Notes: generated from the letters alone by a model not told the origin. A DNA stretch of 64,000 nt from Nageia nagi (GCA_050084985.1 JBITNC010000001.1:930001-994000); one strand, 5' to 3'. Counted from the stretch's first letter, positions 46,740-59,615 are shown. Made by a program: numbers and translations.

Positions 46740-47951
46740 AAACTATTTCAAATGATTGGATTATTGATTCAGGATGCACTAATCACATGTGTTATGAAAA
46801 GGATAAGTTTGAAAACTTTCATAAGTACAAGAAGGATGCAGTTGTGATAGGTAATAATTCAATCCTTGATGTTCAAGGAATAGGGAGTGTAAAGATTCAT
46901 GGAAAGGTTCTTAATAATATCTTTTATGTGCCTAAACTAAGGATGAATCTTATCTTCGTAATTCAGATTACAAGGAAAGGATACTCATTTGAGTTTACCT
47001 CACACTCCTGGTGTGTTAAGAAAGGACTTGCCACCTTGATGAAAGGATCACTAAAGGATGACCTTTATATTATGGATCAATTTCCTTCAAAGATGTGTCT
47101 TGCTGCAAATGTTTGTTCAAAGGGTAATCTTTGGCATCAATGATTAGGGCACCTTAACCATAAGAGTATTCAAGATATGAAAAATCAAGAACTTGTGGAA
47201 GGTTTACCTAATATTTCACCCATAATTGGTCTGTGTGAAAGGTGCATTCTAGGAAAGATGAATAGGCAAAAGTTTGAAAAAGATAAGGCAACTTGGGCTA
47301 CTCATTCTCTTCAGCTTGTGCATTTAGATTTGATGGGTCCATTTCAAACTAAGTCTCTAGGGGGAGCTTCTTATGTTCTGACCTTCATTGATAACTTCAA
47401 TAGGATGACATTTGGTTATCTACTTGAGAACAAGGATCAAACTTTTGACAGGTTTAAAGACTTCAAGGCTCTTATTGAAAATCAAACTGATTTTAAGATC
47501 AAGATGCTAAGATATGATAATGGGGGTGAGTATAATAGCAATGAGTTTAATGACTATTATGTTAAACATGGGATCAAGTGACAATTCACAATCCCTTACA
47601 CCCCTCAACAAAATGGAGTTGCTAAAAGGAAGAATCGAACCATTATGGAAATGGCAAGGTGCATGTTGGGTAACCTTCCTAGTTTCTTATGGGGTGAAGC
47701 TGTTCACACTACTATTCACACCCTAAATAGGTGTCCTACTAAAGTAGTTGAAGGTAAAACTCTATATGAAGCATGGACAAGAAAGAAACCTAACATCTCA
47801 TACTTTAGGGTCTTCGGTTGTGATGCATTTGCCTTCATTACCTTAGATAAAAGAAAGAAGTTGGATAAAAGATCAAAAAAATGCATCTTTGTGGGGTATG
47901 ATAATCAGCATAGAGGTTACAAACTCTACTCCTCATCCCATAAAATAGTCT
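46740..47951 (+). pseudogene. protease and integrase of Copia element C (5' part)
   Basis: The protease active site is intact as WIIDSGCTNHM (about 46756-46790). The pre-integrase and HHCC domain follow (LGHLNHKSIQDM, CERCILGK). The core has HLDLMGPF and RYDNGGEYNS. The expected catalytic Glu of the QQNGV(A)ER motif is Lys (AAA at 47624-47626). TGA stops lie at 47141-47143 and 47579-47581. The frame is cut at 47951 in the C-terminal GYKLYSSSHKIV stretch by Tat-like copy 2, and resumes as FISRDVKFNELPED after 61206. Confidence 0.88.
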
Positions 47952-49537
47952 TGTTGATTAAGATTGTGTAATATATGCACCACAAACAATCTTAACCAAA
48001 GTAAATCAAGAACAGACTATGGTGGCAGTCTGATCTCCGGAGAAGGTCGGTTCCTTATTCATTGGGTGTAGGAGAAGTAATAGGAAAGAAAATAAAAAGA
48101 GTAGAGTGCGAGTAATTTAAGCAAAAGGCTTAGGGTAACAGGAAAGAAAATAAAAAGGAGTAGAGTGCAAGGAATTTAAGCAAAAGGCTTAGGGTAACAA
48201 GAGAGAAAGCAAAGGTGGATCACTAGTTCAGCGTGGGCTTTCACAGTGTGTGAAACCTTGGTCTGAATCTAGTGTAGCAGCTACGGTACAAGCTCTCACT
48301 CCCAAATAGTTTCCCAGCTTTACTCTACCATGTAGCAGACACAGTTATACTAGCAGTTCACGATTACCATTCAAGAAATAAGCCAAGCTGCCATGATGTA
48401 ACCAAATTAAGAATGACAATTACGAATGCTAGACAAGAAAGGTCAAGATAGTATCATATTACTGATAAAAACTACAGGTCTTCGAGAACAAATGTAAAGA
48501 GCAATACTAGGGCTTCCGACCCTTCTTTCACTTTATTTTCATATACTTATACTGAAGCAACAATAGTTACAAGAATTGCAGAACAGAAATGTTTACAAAA
48601 TGGCTTCAAGATTCTAGCCTTCTTTTAACTGATACTATCTACATACGCCACTTGGTAGAATATTGCAAAATTGGGTAGATTGCAGATGATACAACTTCTT
48701 GATGACTGTGATCTAACTTCTCGCTATCCTTATCTCTTCTGGGATATTCTACTTACTGGCTCTAGCTATTTGATCTCTCTTTGCTATTCTCATCTCTATA
48801 TTTCGGAATGCTCTATTCACTGGCTCTAGCTATTTGATCACTCCTTGCTGACCTCATCACTTTCAAGACCCATTTTCATTCAAAAACGTGAACATCGTTC
48901 TACCCGTGACATCATCTTCATACTTCCAAAATGCTCTACTCACTTTCTCCAGAACTTGAGCTTTTCCACAACTGAGCTTTTATCATTTCATTCTAGAATG
49001 CTTTATCTACTGACCCTGGCCTTTTAATCACACTTTGCTGACATCATCATCTTCGAAACCCGATCTTTACCAAAATGTGACTATCTTATCATCTTATTCT
49101 GGAATGCTTTACTTCTAAAACACTTAACTTTCAGGCTTCAACTTCTTCAATTATCTCTTACTGACCTCATCACTTCTGGGACCTGGTTTCATTCAAAATT
49201 GTGAACATCATCCTCCCCGTGATGTCATCTTCATACCTCCAGAATGTTTTACTCACTTTCTTCGAAACCTGAGCTTTTCCACAACTGAGCTTTTATCATC
49301 TCATTTTGGAATGCTTTATCTACTGACTTCGGCCTTTTAATCATCCCTTACTGACATCATCATCTCCAGAACCCGGTCTTTACCAAGATGTGACTATTTT
49401 ATCTACCTGTGATGTCATCGTTTTATCCGGCCCGCTTTATTTGTTCAAAAAACTTCCGAAGATCTTAAAATGAACTCATAGTTGCAAGTAAAGTACACCG
49501 GGGCTCTAATAAAGAATTTATTATGTATGGATATACA
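47952..49537 (-). repeat. 3' LTR of Tat-like copy 2
   Basis: On the plus strand it starts TGTTGATTAAG and ends GGATATACA. U3 (48690-49480) is a run of imperfect repeats with GGAATGCTTTATCTACTG and TGACCTCATCAC strings. TGAYRTCA octamers lie at 48907, 49039, 49220, 49352 and 49410. The nested Copia frame abuts at the AGTCT duplication. Confidence 0.94.
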
Positions 49538-49628
49538 TTATGGTGACTTTTGGGGGAAAATTTTACCTTGATCAAAAAGGAATTTAGAACTCAGTCTGAA
49601 AAATAATAACCAAATGAAATCTATTATT

Positions 49629-52600
49629 TCAACTCTGAACCTCTAAAAATTGCACAACCTTACCCCAACTTGCATGATTTTCAGAGAAGTCTTTTATTCT
49701 CGATTGGGCTAGGGCTGTGTTGTTCAAAATTTCGTAGGAGATTTGCCCATATTTTTGCAACATCCACTGTAGGACCACTCCTTTATTGGCACATTGGTCA
49801 AAAAATTCAAACAAAGTCGACTCATCAAAAGAATTCAGTAACAAATCTATATCTTCCGTCTTTTGACTATCTTCATGAATGTATTTCAAAATTTCAGCCT
49901 CGAAGATGGGTGAATCATCCTCTTTCCAAAATTTAGCTATTTCAGGTTTCTGGGTTTCTACCCCCTGCCACTGCTTGATTAAATTATTTTTTATTTCTTG
50001 ACACACCCATTTCCCGCAGACTGGGTGGTCAATCACTGAGATCAACTCAACCCTATTTCCCACATTTAAGGCTTGAAGCTCTTTGTCAGAAATCTCACCC
50101 AGCTTTTTCTTTGCCCTCTTTGCTATCTTTTCCATGGGGTCGATAGTGCTTTCATAGAGGCTGACACTTGCCTCTAATTTATTCAACTCTGAAAAACATA
50201 GATCAATGTGATCTTTGAGTTGAATCAATTGTTTAATCTTTAGAGATAATTGCTCCTGGAATTTTTCTTTTATTCTGATCAAAAAATCTCTGTCCACCTT
50301 ATTGACATTTGAATTCAACCGCATCTATGCAATGTCAGCATTTAAATTGCCAATTATTGTCTCTCTTGCTGCTACTTCAACTGTTTTGGTTGCAATTTCT
50401 GCATCCTTCTATGCTATGACCACATCTTTCTTTGCCAGGCTATTTGTAGTCAGGATGGCAGCTAAACTTGCTCTGAGAGTAGCTATATTATTGTCTGTAG
50501 CTTTCAATTTTAGCCGTTGAGACTCTAATTATTGTTTCATTGCTTCATTCACCTTTTGTAGCTTATTATATTTGACCTCTAATTTGGTCGATTCAGAAAT
50601 GTTTAAATCCATAGCTGTCTGCAATAGCTCATTCTTATCACTCCAGGATATGCTCCTGGTATCTATGTTTACTCGGGTGTTCATTGAGGAGAGATCACTT
50701 TGCCCTTCTTGGGGTTCTTGGGCAATAGCCATCTCAAGCACCTTATGCTTCGGATCCATTGAAGTCCGGAGCCTTACCGGATTATCCGAAACTAGGAGCT
50801 TCTTGACCTGCTTCTACATCCATGCATCTCGTCCCTATTTCATCTGTTGGTACTGCTGCATGATGTCATCCATAGATACTTGTTGCCTGAATATCATAAT
50901 GAATGGGGATCTGGTGCTTAACTCCTAAGAGGAGGAGGCCACGATCTGCTGTGCTGGTGTCACAGGGCTAGCTTGATGAGGCCCGGGGACACTACTACCG
51001 AATGGATAAATGATAAGAAGAGCTGGAATGGAGGGAGGAGAAGATGATGGAGGTAGAGATGGCAAAGGTGATGATGGTATTGTGGTGACGCTAGTGATGG
51101 GGGAACTTGTGAGCTGCATGTGAGGGGAAGGGAGCTTTGCCATTGAATAGGCGGTGGTGGTGTTATGAGAGATTGGGTGGGTGAAGCTGGAATGACTACT
51201 GGAATTTGTGGAAGTGAACTTGGAATGGAAATGGATGTGGTAGGAATAGACAGAGTAGGAGTAAGAGAAACAGAGGAAGAGAGAGTAGAGAGCGTACCTG
51301 ATGGAGTAGGGCTCCTTCTTCTTCTCTTTGGCAGTGGTGGGATCGGTGCCATCTCCTTTTGGGCTTTCCTTTTAATAGTATACACCTTCCCGAGCCTCCT
51401 AGTTGCTATTTCTATGGAAACCTCCTTGGTTCCTTCCTCAGGTAGCTCCTCCTGAGCTGACGCTTGAGACATTGCAGGTCCCTGCTCTCCGTCCTCAACA
51501 CTATCATCTGAACCTTCGCTTGCAGGGACGTCTATAGGATGTTCCATTCTCCACATCTCCTCAAATTTCTCATCTAAATTAGAATCTAGAGGGGTATTCC
51601 AATTTCCAGACTCAATCCGGTACTGAGTGAAGGTGGCTATTTTTGCTTCACTCCATCTCTGATCTCTTAAGGTTTTCAAAGACTTTTTAGAGATGGAGTC
51701 TATTCTTGGGTCAAAATTTGTCTTTTTACTGTAAAAACTCAACCACTGTGGTAATAAATCTTTAGTAATCAAGGCAGTGGGCATTACCTTGTCCTCATGT
51801 TCTGGGTTTCACCATTTAAGTAGCTTCGGCTTGGATTCAGCTCTGAAACTCGGGGGGTTGGGCTAGCCCCTCAACCTCTTGCCAAAGATATCCTCCAGAT
51901 CGTATAGCAAATACTGACTAAGTTCTTTCAATTTTAAATTCAACAATTTACCTTTTAATTGTTCATTTGCTCCCCTGCTTTGAAGCACCAAGTCATGCAC
52001 TTTATGAGGAAGGGCATAAACTATCCTCTTCTTTACTGCAGCTCCATATTTAGAATCTATATAATCCATTTGTCTAGCATATTCCATGCTGAAAACCCAA
52101 TCCATTACATGGACTGGTAGTAAGAAAGGAGCCCCAGAAAATCCATAAAGCCTGATGAAAGTCCCCTCCTCTGTGAAGAACCAGTCCCCGGTCTCTCCAT
52201 GTGGCATCCGGAGGTAAAGCTTAGAATCTGTTGATAATCTTGGAACTGCGGGGGTAAATAACTTCATTGCAGGAACCAAAAAGCTTTCTACAAAAAGGTA
52301 GTAATCTATTGAAGACCTCACCTCCTCAGTCCATTGGTCCACTGGCTTAAGACCCTCTTTCATCATTCTGAACCAAGGTTAAATTCTTGAAAACATCGAC
52401 ATTCTGATGAATCATCATCCAAATAATGTGTGACACATACGAGAAATGAAATCCCTCACTAATCTTTTCTAACTGCTCAGATATTCCATCTAAAAGTGCA
52501 ATGGCCCAGTCATACATTATAGGAGAGTTTGGATGGGAAATCTGGTATGCAATAGCTAATTTTGATGGCAAGACATACCTATCTGTCTCTTCTCCTGCTG

Positions 52601-53117
52601 CTATGGCCAACATGGATAATAATAACTGTAGATGTGCAGAAAAATTGGAGAGCAGGAGCTCAGAATTGGGGAACTCCATAAACTTTACAGTCCCAGCTGC
52701 ATTTTTATTTAGCTAGGCTATGATATTTGCTCTCAGATTGGAACTGGGGGTCATATACCAATCAAGGTGCATAAGGGAACGCATAGGGGAGGGTGGATTA
52801 AAAGCTTTTGCTATTGAAAAGGAATCCAAATTTAAGATAGTTCTACCTTGCAAGTCTCTGACTATCCTGGTTGTAGGATCAAATGCCCCCTTTATAAACT
52901 CTATCAACTCAGGAGCAGGAAAACATCTATGGGGGATGAAATACATGAGACCTGACCCCATTGGTGAATGTGCTATATGATTAAAACTGAATTTTGGGCA
53001 CTTACCTTCTGCTGTGCCCTTGGGGTTCTTGTTTCAAGCTGTAATTTCAGTATCCCACAATAAATCCATGGAGTTCGTTATTTTCCTTGCTATCTTCATC
53101 GATGATCCTGAGCTCAT
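49629..53117 (-). pseudogene. accessory ORF of Tat-like element, copy 2 (unrecognised protein)
   Basis: About 1163 codons from the ATG at 53117 (MSSGSSMK) to the stop at 49629, same strand as pol. Open pieces are long: 52961-52713, 52679-52347, 52366-51863, 51784-50960 and 50324-49629. The N-terminal globular part has FDPTTRIVRDLQGRTILNL and WFFTEEGTFIRLYGFSG. The middle has acidic DDSVEDGEQGP, a basic KRRRRSPTPSG cluster (about 51330-51310) and a Pro/Ser-rich linker. The C-terminus is helical, with LSLKIKQLIQLKDHIDLCF and KIAKRAKKKLGEIS. No signal peptide or membrane segment is seen. The order of pieces equals copy 1 to the last codon. Function unknown; a nuclear or chromatin-facing role is only a guess from the basic cluster. 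Confidence 0.72.
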
Positions 53118-53629
53118 TTCTATTTGCTTGTGCTATGCTTATCAACTCTTCTTGTCTCACTTCTGTCACCCCTAACCAACACTTTACTTTACTTGGCTTC
53201 TTCCGCTATATTCCATGGCTCCTAGCAATGTGCAGTAGATACTAGTTCCACAAATCTTAAGCGAATACTTCTTATGAATTCTGGAATTAAGTATTTTGGC
53301 GAGTAGTGCTCTTGGTCCTTTTATAACTCCTTTCTTTGATTGATGCACAATCTCTTGAAACGTGCACAATATCCTCACGGATAGTAGCATTAATAACTGA
53401 TTTGATATTATGCGCTCTTTTCAGGAACTCTGAGATTTGATTTTCCATACCCTTTTGGAAACTTCAATTCTACCGATGCAAAAGTACAACTACCACTAAG
53501 TTACTAATAAATAACTGACAACCATAATGACAACTTGAAATAAATGCAAACGACACACTATTTACAATATGTGTACAAAAACATATTTTTTTAAAAAAAC
53601 AATCATTGTCCCACGTTTGCGATCTTGTA
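53118..53629 (-). other. spacer between integrase and accessory ORF, copy 2
   Basis: 512 bp with no conserved frame, matching the copy 1 spacer in length and in the TATA-like site at 53317-53325. Confidence 0.7.
53317..53325 (-). promoter_or_regulatory. TATA-like element upstream of accessory ORF, copy 2
   Basis: The minus strand reads TATAAAAGG followed by ACCAAGAGCACTACTC, 200 bp before the ATG at 53117. It is identical to copy 1 over this stretch. Confidence 0.45.
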
Positions 53630-54780
53630 TCACTTTAGGTGCTGTCCATTAACTGAAATCGGTAATTTGCACCCATTTAATTTAGCCAGCTTAGAGGCAT
53701 TTTTTCCAATGCATTTAGCTATTACATAGGGTCCGGACCACATGGCTTCAATTTTTTGTGTTTCCCGGTTTAGCTCTGTCCTCATCCCATTTCAATACTA
53801 AATCTCCTTCTCTGAAAGTATCCGGAGTTGATTTTCGACCATCAAACCATCTTTTTACTATTTCATTTCTTCTTCAGAGGTCTTGATATGATTGATTCTG
53901 GAGCTCTTCTAGATGCAGCAGTTCATTCATCTGAACTTCGAGAGATTCAAAATCCTCATCATATTCCTGCAAAACTTTTAAAACTGAAAGCTCAAAATGA
54001 CTTGGTAATATCACCCTTTTACCATATACCAACATATATGGGCTGGTTTTAATGGCTGACTTTACTGTGATCCTATCTACCCACAATGCCCAATTGAGCT
54101 TTTCATGCCAAGTATGGGGATTATCCTCCACTGTTCTTTTGAGAATCCAAATCAAATTTTTGTTTGTGGACTCAGCCAAACCATTACCCTGGGGTAATAA
54201 TTTGAGGAAGTTTTCCAATAGATACCTAATCTCATAGCAAAATCAATAACCTCAGCTCCTACGAAAGCCAAACCATTATTTGAGATTATCATTTGAGGAA
54301 CACCATACCTGGTAATTAACTTTTCCACAAATCTCAAAATAGTCTTCTGACTTGCCTCTTTTACAGCCTCTGCTTCCACCCATTTGGTAAAAAAGTCTAT
54401 AGCAGTAAGGATTAATTTGTGTCTGGAAGAGGAGTTTGGATTGATGACTCTGATAAAATCTAGCCCCCACTGTTGGAAGGGCTCTTCTACTTGTATTGGT
54501 TCCAATGGTAATGCCGCATTTCTCTTTCTTCCCACATACCTCTGATACTTCTCACAATTTTGTGCCTTTGCAAAAGCCTCTTTGAACATAGTGGGCCAGT
54601 AATATCCCACCTGAATGATCTTACCCACTATCATGTATCCGGAGTAATGACCTTCAGACTCTCTAGAATGAAACTCTTCAATGAGCTTAGCTAACTTTGT
54701 CACTGGTACACACCTTAGCAAAATGCCATCATGATTTCTCCTATAAAGTATCTGATCTATCTCCGTGTAATTCTGGGCAT
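53630..54780 (-). pseudogene. integrase of Tat-like copy 2
   Basis: The HHCC domain (EEFHSRESEGHYSGY, then CEKYQRY with the second Cys changed to Tyr) and the DDE core are visible. The first Asp is LDFIRV. The second is Asn (ISNNGLAFVG near 54278, where copy 1 has Asp). The Glu is in GNGLAESTNKN after a frameshift near 54190. The C-terminal block ends with NGCKLPISVNGQHLK and the TGA at 53632-53630. Two zinc or catalytic residues and the frame are lost. Confidence 0.87.
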
Positions 54781-54789
54781 GTATCTTGA

Positions 54790-55390
54790 ATCACCTTCTT
54801 TGGGATGCATTCATGTTTCCTGGTAGTTTTTCAGCCTCAAAATATTCGCTTAATTGCTCCATCCAATCCTTTGTCATATCTCTGGGTATGGATTCTGGGG
54901 TTTCTTGTTGAACAAAGCATACCATCTCTTTTTCTGGTATCGTAGGTTTTGCAAGTTGCTCACAAAGTGCTCTTCCTTTTATGAGCTTGGTGGGCCGAAT
55001 TTCCACATCGTATTTTAGAATTTTTGAAATCCACCCAGGTCTTCCTTCTCCAATTCCCCCTACATAACATAAGACCTAACATCCGGGTGTATAGTTAGAA
55101 TCAAAATTTTTCTCTGAGTAATGTAATGTTTAAACTTACCGAGTGCTTTCACAATAGCTAAGACCTATTTTTTAATGAAAGTGTATTTTTCCTCACAACT
55201 GTTCATAGTTTGGCTGAAAAATGCGACTGGATATTCTTCATTTCTTTTGTACTTCTAGGTTAAAATGGCTGCAACACTAGTATCTGAACCATATGCTACA
55301 GAATAAATTCTTTGCTAAAATCTGGATTTCTCAGTACAGGAGCTTTTGTAATTGCTACCTTAATTTTCTAAAAAGCTTCTTTACCTTCCT
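54790..55390 (-). pseudogene. RNase H (post-RT) and connection, Tat-like copy 2
   Basis: It follows the reverse transcriptase with KEAF and KIKVAITKAP, then a heavily shifted RNase H stretch. The better-kept connection block lies at 55006-54791 (EIRPTKLIKGRALCEQLAKP, MEQLSEYFEAEKLPGNMNASQ). It is equivalent to 3740-4320 of copy 1. Confidence 0.7.
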
Positions 55391-55399
55391 TAGTCCATA

Positions 55400-56280
55400 C
55401 AAAAGGAGTATCCTTTTTTAGCATCCGGGTGATAGGTTTGATAATGTTTGAGAAATCCTGAATAAATCTTCTGACAAAGTTAATCTGACCTAGAAAAGAT
55501 TGCAAAGACTTCTTATTAGACGAGAGAGACAAGTCATTTATAGCTTTAACTCTATCCGGATCAATAGCCCATCCCTCTTTTGAAATGACATGGCCCAATA
55601 ATTTACCCTCATCTACTGCAAGATAGACTTCTTAGGATTTAGGGATATACCATACCTCTTACATTTGATGAAGGCTTGCTCCAGATGTTGAACATGCATG
55701 TTTCTATCGTGAGAGAAAATAGTAATATCATCAAGGTATACCAACAAACTCTTATTTACCAGTTCTCCAAACGCATAATCCATAGCTCTCTGAAAGGTAG
55801 CCCCTGCATTGGATAGTCCAAACGGCATTCTCTGAAAAGCAAATGTGCCCCATTTAGTTGTAAAAGCTATTTTGAACTGATCTTCATTCCGAACCCAAAT
55901 CTGATTGTACCCAGAGAAACCATCTATCAAAGAGAACTTTTTAGCTCTGGCTATAGTATTTAGTATTTGTTCCATTGGAGGTAAGGGGTAATGATCCTTC
56001 AATGATACTCTGTTCAAACCTTAGAAATCTACACACAACCTTATCTCGCAATTTTTCTTCCAGACAGGCACAAGATTGGCTACCCAAGTGGAATGCTTGA
56101 TGGGATAAATTATCCCAACCTTGTATAGTTTTAGCACCTCCTGCTTCATGGCAACTTCGATCTTGTGGTTTACTGGTCTTTGTTTTTGTCTGACTAGCTT
56201 AGCATCATCTATCAACTCAATTGTATGCTGTATCACTGATTTATCAAAAACCTTCAAATCATCATAAGACCAAGCAATAA
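55400..56280 (-). pseudogene. reverse transcriptase of Tat-like copy 2
   Basis: Ty3/Gypsy blocks are in order: QRPVNHKIEVAMKQEVLKL, LCVDF, SLKDHYPLPPMEQIL, GTFAFQRMPFGLSNAG, the catalytic VYLDDITIFSHD (about 55735) and the thumb FLGQINFVRRFIQDF. There is one stop near 56020 and a frameshift near 55610. The 134-codon core at 56017-55613 is open. Confidence 0.92.
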
Positions 56281-56649
56281 CATCAACATATGTTCTACAT
56301 AACTGTACAATTTCCTGAATCTATTTTGGAGTATTAGATATACCAATTTTTAATGACTTACCTGGAAAAACTTCATGTTCTTTATAGTTATCCGGGTTTA
56401 TATTCATACCCCTTCTTTTTACCTGGTCACTTCTATCAAATAATCCTTCAAATGGAATCAAATCTTTAGGGAGTTTATTGTTATTCAGCTGAATTATGTC
56501 TTGTTCCTGGAAAACTTCGGAGTCCTCTTCTCCTACTGCATGACATACCACTTGTTGTAATAAAAACTAATTAATTTGAGCTTCATCCTAGAAAACCTAC
56601 CAAAAAGAATCATTATCCAAAACTGATGGCCTGAAAATGAGCTGAACAC

Positions 56650-57062
56650 CCTTTCTCTAGAACCAGTCATTTGTGGGATCAAAATTGGCTCCCATTTATG
56701 CTAATGTGTCAGCTTCTTGATTGAATCTCCTTGGAACCGACTAATATGCAATGCTTCAAAATGCTCAAATAGATCCCAAACTGATTCTTGTAGGCTTTCA
56801 AATAATGATGTTTGACTGAACATTTACCTGTCACTTGTTTCATGATCAAATCCGAATCACCTTTGATCTTTAGACACTAAATTTTCATCTTGATAGCTTG
56901 TTCTAGTCCCAGGCAAAGAGCTTCATATTCTACCACATTATTTGAACATAACCAGGTGAGTCTGAAAGAAAATCTATGTACCTTACCAATTGGGTTGGTC
57001 AGGATAATCCCGGCTCTGGATCCATTTTTGGATCTTGCCCCATCAAAAGACATCTCCCACAT
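56650..57062 (-). pseudogene. RNase H domain upstream of reverse transcriptase, Tat-like copy 2
   Basis: The domain has MSFDGARSKNGSRAGIIL (first Asp), the VEYEALCLGLEQA helix with Glu, and KGDSDLIMKQV (third acidic residue) in the next segment after a stop at about 56877. These are the catalytic acidic residues of the RNase H fold, here in better condition than in copy 1. The position before reverse transcriptase is the same in both copies, so it is a family trait and not a local rearrangement. Confidence 0.8.
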
Positions 57063-57341
57063 TTCATTTCTCCTGAAATCTTCCCTTATGAGTTCCAGGA
57101 TGAAAGATTTCGCTCTATTAAATAATAATTTCCAAACTCCACGTCGTAGATGGTGTTGAGCATGCTCATACTACAAGGGTCTTCGGTTTGCAGTTCTTCC
57201 AGCAATTCATCTGATTCTTCCAATTGCCAAAGATAGCACAAACCTCCTCCTTTTTCTCTATGTGAAACTCAGAAATTTCCTCATTATTCAGTCTTACACT
57301 CTTATTCCCACAAGGGATCAAATAATGTGTGTAATCCATTG

Positions 57342-58082
57342 CTAGATAACCCCTATCTTAGCTGTAAACTCTCTAGATAGACATAGCCCAAACAAAGGGG
57401 GAAGCTCAACAACTACAATTTCCTGAATAATAATTACAGAGGGACACTTATGTATTTTTAAGACTACATCCTTGATTACTCCTACTATTTTGATAGGTGT
57501 GTAATCTAGTTGTAATACTCTGGTGGATGTTCTTGTCATAGGCAACCCCATTACATCGCACACTGCTTTAGGCATCACAGTAGTAGCTACCCCAGAATCA
57601 ACCAAACAATTATGGAGTACATATCCTTCGATTTCTAGAGTCATGTAAAAAGCTGGAGGTTTGTTCTTTCCCATCCCTGGATATTTTGATGTTTCAAAAA
57701 GATTGAGCACTCTTTCCATTCCTTCATTCAATGCTATAAGAGATGTTTTCAGTAAATCAATTTGTCCAGGAATTTTTAGAGCTTCAAATAAGGACACTCT
57801 CGCTGGAGTTCTCTTTATCTCTGCCATAATGTTGAACTCTGGGATAGCCGGAGGTTCGCCAATTCTATTTCTGAATCTATCGATAAATTTTTCCTGAAGT
57901 TGTAGAGTATCATCTTTTCTCTGGTGCTTGGTAAGTGAAGGGAACCTTAACCTCCAGAGATTTTGATCACTGGCTTTGGGCATCGGTTTGGTTTCCAGAA
58001 ATGGGAATTTTTGGGGAACTATTTCCTTTTTTGGGATCTTTTCCTTAGAACTAGGAACTGCATCTTGCCTTTTAGGAAACAC
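57342..58082 (-). pseudogene. gag C-terminus and protease of Tat-like copy 2
   Basis: An open frame of 246 codons. The protease core is CLVDSGVATTVMPKAVCD with an intact Asp-Ser-Gly triad at about 57610-57595. The region before it (PAIPEFNIMAEIKRTPARVS) is the linker from Gag. It ends at a stop after EFTAKIGVI; in the spacer to 57062 the frame is broken. Confidence 0.85.
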
Positions 58083-58097
58083 TACTCTGTAACTCTT

Positions 58098-59467
58098 TTA
58101 GGGTTCAATTTTTCTTTCCAAAATACCTAAGACTAGGGGACTTTTTCTGGATCTTATTTCCACAGCAAAAACTCCTATATCCGTTGGTGCAAAATTCATC
58201 AGGTTCACATTTTGGTTCATGTCATCAGCTACACCGGGTGGAGGAATACCCCCACTTCTTGATAGATACTCCTGGTACTGATAAACAGGGCATGTGGTTT
58301 GTTCATGAACATCATTGTAGGCCAAACACAAACCCATGGCTGATCCAAAGAGGAAGCTTGGCTTACATCTTCATTCAACACATGCTGAGCTTTTTCTACA
58401 GTAGGATAAGGATATCTTCTTGCATTGTTTTGCCTACTTAGAATGGTAATCTGGTTTGCCATATTTCTACACAAGTTTTAGAGTTCTTGAATCTCCGACG
58501 ATGAAGCTACCCCTTGATTCATATTAGGCTGATAAGGGGCTGGTAAAGCCAAGGGAGCTCTAGGGACTGACAAGGGTGATGGCCACTGTTGAACAGGAGC
58601 GGGGATGCTGGCCAGTGGTGGAGCCAAACTAATTGCTTGAGGTCTCAAAATTTGTTGTTGAGCGGTTACTGGAAAATAAGGCATTGGCATGTGACTTGGT
58701 GATTTTCCAACTGCAATAAGATAGGATTCAGCATACACTACTTGTCTATAGACCTTCAGGAAAGTATTTACTCTAGAATTTTGGATTTGTAGAGAGTGAT
58801 CTAGAGGAAAGGCTCTCAGGTAATACATTAAGGCTTGAAATTGCTGAGGCCTAACTGGCATTGGGACTCTCATCCAAGTTTTTTGGAATCTAATATTGAA
58901 ATCAGGGATATTTTCTTGCTCATATCTTTTGATTGAAGTGAACTATGTTAACAGGGAAAAATGATCTCCTAATTCATTAAATTCCAAGATAAAGGGCTCT
59001 GCCAGTTGAGCCCAAGTGGTTATAGATCCATTAGGAAGGCCCCTGTACCAATCTAGGACCTTTCCCTTGAAAGACTGAGCCAGTAATCTCACCATGACAT
59101 CTTCATGCTGGATATTATGAATCTTAGCTAGGCCAGCTACATCAACATAATGCTCATAAGCCATTTTCTCCGTAGTTGCATCAAATTCTAGAAGAGTTTT
59201 GAAAACATTTGCTGGGATGTCATGCAACACCGCCAGGGCTATTGGTACCCCGTTGTCCCATTCCAGATAAATATTCTGAGCTGGATTAGCCATTTTAGGA
59301 GAGGTATTTCTAGTGTGAAGATTGGATGATTCTGGCTTGATAAAGGATTTTAGGGAGCTGATACTATTCAGAGACTTGGACTTGATCAGGGTCTTTCTCT
59401 TAGGAGTATCTAACATTCTAAAATCTAGTGCTTCTTTTGCTGCTCTAGTTTTAGATCTTGTCCACAT
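58098..59467 (-). pseudogene. gag: gag of Tat-like copy 2
   Basis: The ATG at 59467 (MWTRSKTRAAKEALDF) follows the leader. The frame has a basic N-terminus, then a capsid-like gag domain (KVLDWYRGLP, TTWAQLAEPFILEF, RYEQENIPDFNIRFQ) and a Pro/Ala/Gln-rich part. Stops lie near 58943 and 58478, and a frameshift near 58330-58350. A Cys-rich VCVWP or CLAYNDVHEQTTCPVY stretch may be a damaged zinc knuckle. Confidence 0.87.
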
Positions 59468-59584
59468 AAACTCTAGGTTGCAAAAGAAAATGATAGGTTC
59501 AAAAGCACATATGATATTTACAAATAATTTGCTTTAATACATACCATAGATAGTGCTTCAGCAGAGTCGCCAATAAGTTTCTTC

Positions 59585-59604
59585 GTGTCCCACCGGGCGT
59601 GCCA
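59585..59604 (-). other. primer binding site of Tat-like copy 2
   Basis: The minus strand reads TGGCACGCCCGGTGGGACAC, beginning 11 bases after the LTR. The TGG opening and the GC-rich body fit a tRNA 3' end. I cannot name the tRNA with confidence. The rest of the short leader (59468-59584) shows nothing else. Confidence 0.65.
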
Positions 59605-59615
59605 AAAAGAAATAC

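Noticed and set aside
50302-51455. Several plus-strand ORFs inside Tat-like copy 2
   Set aside because: They are antisense shadows of the accessory ORF, which is supported by colinearity with copy 1.
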